Shown: positions 59,059 through 64,000 of the stretch, in pieces | Numbering within the stretch: the first letter of the stretch is position 1 | How the letters are laid out: each line of letters opens with the position of its first letter | Source: Ampelomyces quisqualis | Taxonomy: Eukaryota; Ascomycota; Dothideomycetes; Pleosporales; Phaeosphaeriaceae | Assembly: GCA_018398575.1 (NCBI GenBank) | Contig: JAGTXZ010000011.1 | Location: 2,418,001-2,482,000 of the forward strand | Length of the DNA stretch: 64,000 bases | Reading direction: 5' to 3' | The notes under the pieces: generated by a model | Seen by the model: the letters and a program-made list of their open reading frames with translations, nothing else | Told to the model about the DNA's origin: nothing | Database searches by the model: none | Position numbers and translations under genes: made by a program

Positions 59059-61167
59059 ATGCAGAGCTACATCAACTCCGTGTACGATCCATGCAGTCCA
59101 CCGGCAGCCATGTCCCTCGCAACATCGAAGACAAAGCCCGGTCGACAGCTCGGCAACATCAATATCTTATCGAAAGGATCGGGTCCGCTTTCTCACACCG
59201 CTCTCAACAAACGATCCGTTACGCCCACGATATACACGGGCGACGCACAAAGCCTGCTCGTCATGAATTGGACCGTGAAGCGAGACATGGAAGAATATAT
59301 ATTCGAGGTCAACGAATTCAATAGCAAGGGTGAAAACGAGTTGACGCACCCAACGGGGCGGAGGTTCGCGTATATTTTGCGACTTGAGGAGAAGGATACG
59401 GTCGAGGTGACGAGGGAGATGAGGCAGGATATGGAGGAGTGGATTTCGGATGACGAGGATTCTGACGATACTTCATCAGACGCGGATGGAAGGACCAAAC
59501 CAGAGGATTTTCTACAACAGGATATTCTCGAAACCTCACCAACCCCGCGGAGGCTAGACAGTCAGAATGATGGAGTCGACAGGGAAGATGACGGCGATCT
59601 TGACAGGACTTTGAGGGTCCTTGCAGCTCATCACACCGAGTCCTCTCTCGATGAAGTTCCCACCCGGCAAATCACACCGCCACCAGAGCGTGTCCGCCCA
59701 CGCCTCCGCCGCACTTCATCTACCTTGTCTCTCGCCGCCTTGATCGCCACAGCCGACAAAAACGACTTTCCGTTGCCCGACGATTCCTCGGAAACAGAAT
59801 CCGAGTCCGAATCCAATCCAGGTTGCACCGAAGAGCCACCCGCGAACTCTACCTTCGTCACTTGGCCGTGTCACAACCCCTCCTTCCCGGGCCACGGGCC
59901 ATGTGCCACACATTTGCAGCGCAGACATGGAAGGTCAAGCAAGGCTGTGACTAGGGTTCTGAGGGGTAGATGGGATAGGAAGTGGGAAGAGGGGAAGAAG
60001 TTGAGGGGTGCAGCGGGGGTGAAGGTGGTTCAGGGCAGTGGGCTGAGCTGCGAATTGGAAGTTGTATATGAGGAAGATGATCCTGAAGGAGAAGAATGCG
60101 TGATATCGAGCAGCCCGATTGGTAAGGTTGACGGAGGAGCTTTGGTGCAGCTTCGGGGTGTGGTGGAAGAGGCTGGTTTGAAGGTGAGTGCGGACGTGCT
60201 TGATAGATTTATTCTGAGCATGGATACACGGCATTGTGCTAACTACTGTTAGATGTCAGATCGGGTCCCACACGGGAACGGCACTCGCCATTCTCTACCA
60301 CATTCTGGCAGCTGCACCTCTTACTCCATCGCCGAGGATGTGAACAGCAACGAGTCCCTATCCGCAGAGGTGAATAACCAACATCACCAGATTAGCTGAA
60401 AATATGCTAACATACACTTCAAGAGGCAGAAAATCGCGGAAATCCGCTTCGACACCGTGCCTATCCTTCTTGATGCCCTGACTCCAGCTTCACGTATGAT
60501 TCACATCCGCAACGCTTCCATGATAGACGTTCTAAGCGATATCTCCTCGACAAGAACAACTGTGTTCTCCAAACAGGCATCAATTAGCACAAAGTCATCA
60601 CAGTCGAGTAGGAGCGTGCAGTCCATCAAGTACTCGCGACTCATCGACGCACTCGACCTCGGCACTGGCGAGAGCAAAGGTCGAGATCGTGTTTCCATCT
60701 ACAAATTCGAGTCGCGCACGTTGTCAATGAGCAACTCCCTTATACCTTCCACTGCCACATTACTCACTGCCAAAAATGGGAGCAGCTTGGACATGGTGCT
60801 GACTGTGCGCACCCACGCGCGCGACGACTTGCTTCTCGGGGTTGGATCGGGACATGTGCTCGGTAGCACAGGATCGACCGCTGCAGTGCTCTATGATAGC
60901 GAAGACATCGACAGCATAAACTCTCCTACGCGTGCTAGGCAGAGCACCCAGTTCTTCTCTCCACTTCTTCTCTCCGAGTCTCCTGGGATCGAGTATACCG
61001 GGAAAATCACTGACGACCATCAAAATCAAAACGAGGAGAAGCTTTCTTGCCACGGTAAGTGGTATAGTAAGCTATCCCGCACCGCCATAGAAATTCAAGG
61101 CAAGGCAAAGGATTTGGCGAAGGCGACGAAGAAGTTTGGTCGGACTTTGCGGGCTTTTGTGCGATGA
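59059..61167 (+). CDS. Unknown protein, about 660 aa
   Basis: Exons are 59,059-60,183, 60,253-60,369 and about 60,430-61,167. The first intron (69 nt) starts GTGAGT, with GCTAAC before TAG; the second has two in-frame acceptors six bases apart. I do not recognise a domain. The first third is mixed. A strongly acidic segment (ISDDEDSDDTSSDAD, later SSETESESESN) flanks a conserved-looking WPCHNPSFPGHGPCATHLQRRH with several Cys and His residues that could bind metal. The C-terminal third is Ser/Thr-rich and ends in a basic helix (IEIQGKAKDLAKATKKFGR). A nuclear or regulatory role is only a guess. Treating the two long ORFs as one gene rests on the in-frame splices. Confidence 0.65.
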
Positions 61168-61798
61168 GCGCGTGAGGCTTACGTGTAACGTAGGTCAAGG
61201 TGCTCGTTCAGTGCGCGTGTTCTTCACAACTATTGTTTACTTTTTATTAGCTATCTCATTTCATTTCATATATGCTCCTCAATGAGGGCATTTGTTGCGT
61301 AATTCCGGCGCGTGGCATATGTGACCCTCAATATCTTTGTCGCGTTGAATTTCAATCGTCACAAACCACCATATCTCATCATTTTGTTCGTGGTACATCT
61401 GTAAATATCGGGTCATTTCTTGCCTTCAGTTCTCTCTTTGTCCTTTGATGGTAAACAACGTGTAGATGTTCTGTCGGCAACTAATTACAAACCCTGCCTC
61501 GGGGTGAAAGCCAATTGTTTACTGCCACAATGAGTCCACAACCTTTTCACCCCGAAAACACAACGTCTCGCCCCGCTATAGCTCTTGTTTATCACCCAAC
61601 CATTCTCATAGCAACGGGCACCTCGCACGTCCCTCCTCCGCCGCGCTAAACATTGTGCCCAACACTTCTATAGCAGTGTTTCTCTGCGTAAAACAAAACT
61701 CTGCCCACCTCTCAACTCAAGTCTATACACCCCTCGCTTCCTCAACCTTTACATAAGTTCGACCTTTCCATGCACACACCCACAACACACACATCATA
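61168..61798. other. Intergenic region
   Basis: About 630 bases, with a CT-rich leader (CACACACCCACAACACACACATCATA) just before the next start codon. There is nothing else definable. Confidence 0.5.
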
Positions 61799-62974
61799 AT
61801 GTCTCCTCTCGCCATCTCCACCAGCCCTTCCACCACACTCAATTGGGCCGACGATGACGAAGACGACTTCGACTTCGAATCCTGGAAAGCCACAGCCGAT
61901 ATCTCCGCTCCTCCACCGTCCTCTCTACCTCCTCTGCAAGTCCCCCTGCCCGACCCGGAACCCACTTACACCACTGGCGAATCCGCGCCTTGGGCAACAA
62001 GCACTTCAGCACTGGCACCGAAACATCAAGAAAAGCAGAAGATCGACTGGTCCAGCACGGATTTCCGCTGCGCAAAGCCCATGCTCGCATGGCGCGCGGT
62101 CGAGAAGACTCCGGGCTTGCCGGCGTACAAAGAGATGGGCGATTATTGGGGTAGGCGGAATGTGTATGCGCAGACGTGGGCGTATATGAAGGCCGGGTCT
62201 GGTAGGGATTGTAGGGTGCCGGTGCAATTTCGGTTGTCCGGGCTGAGGGTGCTTGAGGTTATTGTTGAGGAAGATGAGATTGCGATCATGGGGCAGGAAG
62301 ATGCTGAGGTGGTTCATCAAGATGTTGGAGTTGAGGCGAAGCAAGAGTTTGAGATTCCGTCGGTTGATCTCGCTCTGGAAGACAAGGTGGAGTTTGAGAT
62401 TCTCCCGGGTGATCTCGCTCCTAATGGTCTGTCTCAAGAGTTGGAGATTTCGTCTGCTGAGGCGATTGATCTCGCTCCGTCCTCGACTATTCTTCCGCCA
62501 TCTCTATCAGACTTGGAAAACATCGCGCTTATCCACCTGGGTCCTCTCAAGCTTGCCCAAGGCGAAGGCTACTACACCAACCGGTCTGCTTACCCACCAG
62601 TCTCCCCTCCCCTATCATCACTCGGCTTCTCGCCCGCTGCCGCATTCGCCAACCTGGGCCGGAAGCATAAGCGTCGAGACTCCCAGCAGGCGTTGAAAGA
62701 TGACGGAAAGACTTATGGAGTCTCAGACGGCGTCAATGCAGACATTCAAGACACCCAGCAAGACCATTGCGGTACCATTGTGCCTCTGAACGATATCGAG
62801 GGCATCCAGGACGCTGCATCGTCAGACGTCAAGGACGCGTATCCTGCGGCTCCAATCTGCGACCCTGCGACAATGGGATGGTGCCGTGTCTTGAACATAT
62901 CTTGGACTACTGCAGCACTCGTCACGGCTGGTGTACTAGCTAGTGGTGCGATATGCTTTGCGCGGCGCCGTTGA
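61799..62974 (+). CDS. Unknown tail-anchored protein
   Basis: A 391-aa single-exon protein. The N-terminus is acidic (DDDEDDFDFESW) and then Pro/Ser-rich. A conserved-looking block follows (WSSTDFRCAKPMLAWRAV, YWGRRNVYAQTWAYMKAG). The middle contains imperfect repeats of an acidic motif (QEFEIPSVDLAL / VEFEILPGDLAP / QELEISSAEAIDLAP). The C-terminus has one hydrophobic segment (ISWTTAALVTAGVLASGAICFA) followed only by RRR, the arrangement of a tail-anchored membrane protein facing the cytosol. I do not recognise the family. Confidence 0.75.
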   Translation: MSPLAISTSPSTTLNWADDDEDDFDFESWKATADISAPPPSSLPPLQVPLPDPEPTYTTGESAPWATSTSALAPKHQEKQKIDWSSTDFRCAKPMLAWRAVEKTPGLPAYKEMGDYWGRRNVYAQTWAYMKAGSGRDCRVPVQFRLSGLRVLEVIVEEDEIAIMGQEDAEVVHQDVGVEAKQEFEIPSVDLALEDKVEFEILPGDLAPNGLSQELEISSAEAIDLAPSSTILPPSLSDLENIALIHLGPLKLAQGEGYYTNRSAYPPVSPPLSSLGFSPAAAFANLGRKHKRRDSQQALKDDGKTYGVSDGVNADIQDTQQDHCGTIVPLNDIEGIQDAASSDVKDAYPAAPICDPATMGWCRVLNISWTTAALVTAGVLASGAICFARRR

Positions 62975-63526
62975 GAAACCAATTGCCGTCTTTCCTTTGT
63001 TACCACACATGACGATACCCTCATAGCATAGCCGAGGAGTTTTGATTTTGATTTGAGCGGGAGAAGCATTGCTCCTATTTGATTAGCAAGCTATATACCG
63101 CATGGTTTTTTCTCCACGGACGAAAACACTCAGATACGCGAATGGGCAAACGAAAGAATGACCACCTTATACATTCAGCCCAATAATGTGATGTCAGTCA
63201 GCCAGATTTTCCCAACCACCCTTGAGCTCATAGGTGAACTTCTTCTTGACCCAAATAACTCCATTCCTGGTCCTCATCTACGATAGTTCCAAATGCCCCA
63301 AAAACGACCTGTCTACCCAGTTGATTCCGTTCACAATTTTGCGCCAGTACACAAAGCCAGGATCAGGCAGACTATTCCAAAGATAGCGAAGAAGACTCCG
63401 AAATCGCGCGCAACGGAAGCACGCAGTGCGATTTCAGCCATCTGCTGGAGCCGAGCTTTACTCTCAGTTTTTTACCCTGGAAATTCCACAAAAGGTCCGT
63501 TGGCGACAATGAACTGGATGTATGCG
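62975..63526. other. Intergenic region
   Basis: No gene is supported. A short plus-strand frame near 63,293-63,589 overlaps the minus-strand coding-like region and looks spurious. Confidence 0.4.
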
Positions 63527-64000
63527 TCAGTGAAACAAACCGAGAATATGAGATATCTCGAGGTTACTAAAGACCATGGGTGGAAGTAGAGCCGCTGCAT
63601 CGTTGCTTCGGAGTATGTTTCTTCTTGAAGTGCTTCGTGATGGTGATTGTGCTTGCGGTTGTGAAACCCGATTCGGGTGAGATGAGGTTTCCGCGAAGCT
63701 TTCGGATGCGGGATCTATAGCGACGATGTGCGCGAGAACGCTTATGAGGCGAAGCACGATAGTGTCACGAGCTCGGAAGGGTGTGATGGTAGTGCCGTAG
63801 TTTATGTTAACAATAGTAATGATCGCGAGGATAGCTGTGTTTGCTATGAAAGTGGTGCAGAAGAGTGATGCTTGGTGTAAGTTGGAACTACGCAGAGCAT
63901 CAAATTTTCCATGCTCGTTGACGCCGTGAGTAATCTTGCCTTTTTATGAGTCATCTCTGCGACTTTATCAATGTCGTCTCCAGGCTCAACTGCCCAGCGC
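63527..64000 (-). CDS. Partial gene running off the window end, possibly frameshifted
   Basis: On the minus strand 63,940-63,527 reads a coding-like protein (GVNEHGKFDALRSSNLHQASLFCTTF, then hydrophobic IANTAILAIITIVNINYG, then FRARDTIVLRLISVLAHIVAI, then a Ser/Arg-rich tail to a stop at 63,527). Upstream, 64,000-63,946 reads AVEPGDDIDKVAEMTHKK in another frame. The two meet at a run of five A/T bases (63,941-63,945), which suggests a one-base frameshift or sequencing slip. There are at least one or two membrane segments. I do not recognise it, and an intron is the alternative explanation. Confidence 0.35.

Overview
This window reads as nuclear DNA of a filamentous ascomycete. The genes are interrupted by 50-70 nt GT-AG introns, the protein families are typical of Pezizomycotina, and two long AT-rich islands (about 1-12,600 and 24,900-45,400) are full of transposons in which Gln and Trp codons have become TAG/TAA stops. 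That is the signature of repeat-induced point mutation (RIP). The islands alternate sharply with gene-rich DNA of normal composition; a dothideomycete (perhaps Pleosporales) host is an inference.

Region 1 (1-12,600) is a dead transposon island. It holds the 3' part of a Ty3/gypsy element on the + strand, a second gypsy on the - strand, a further gag remnant and the end of a hAT element. Region 2 (13,100-24,300) is half of a secondary-metabolite cluster: an AflR-like Zn2Cys6 regulator, an NAD-dependent reductase, an SDR, a P450, an O-methyltransferase, a FAD monooxygenase and a glutathione S-transferase, mostly in divergent pairs that share promoters. Region 3 (24,900-45,400) is the second RIP island. 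Region 4 (45,978-51,585) is a five-exon non-reducing polyketide synthase (SAT-KS-AT-PT-ACP, no thioesterase). The synthase, regulator and tailoring genes look like one pathway for an aromatic polyketide, physically split by the 20-kb island. Region 5 (53,581-64,000) is ordinary: an MFS sugar transporter, a small charged protein, a mitochondrial-type SDR, and three genes I do not recognise.

The most unusual object is a complete hAT transposon at 25,006-30,873, bounded by an 8-bp target duplication and short inverted repeats. Besides its RIP-killed transposase it carries, on the opposite strand, a histone H3-like gene. The histone-fold core is unmistakable, its in-frame stops fall on conserved Gln codons, and loop 1 is two residues longer than in canonical H3, as in CENP-A. 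A third gene of unknown function lies between them. Introns of these genes are mostly 45-49 nt, and most share a common core with duplicated TTATTACA. The full-length gypsy element at 36,244-43,427 has 299-bp LTRs, a 5-bp target duplication, and an antisense Cys-rich ORF between pol and the 3' LTR that also occurs in the partial copy at 1-3,987.
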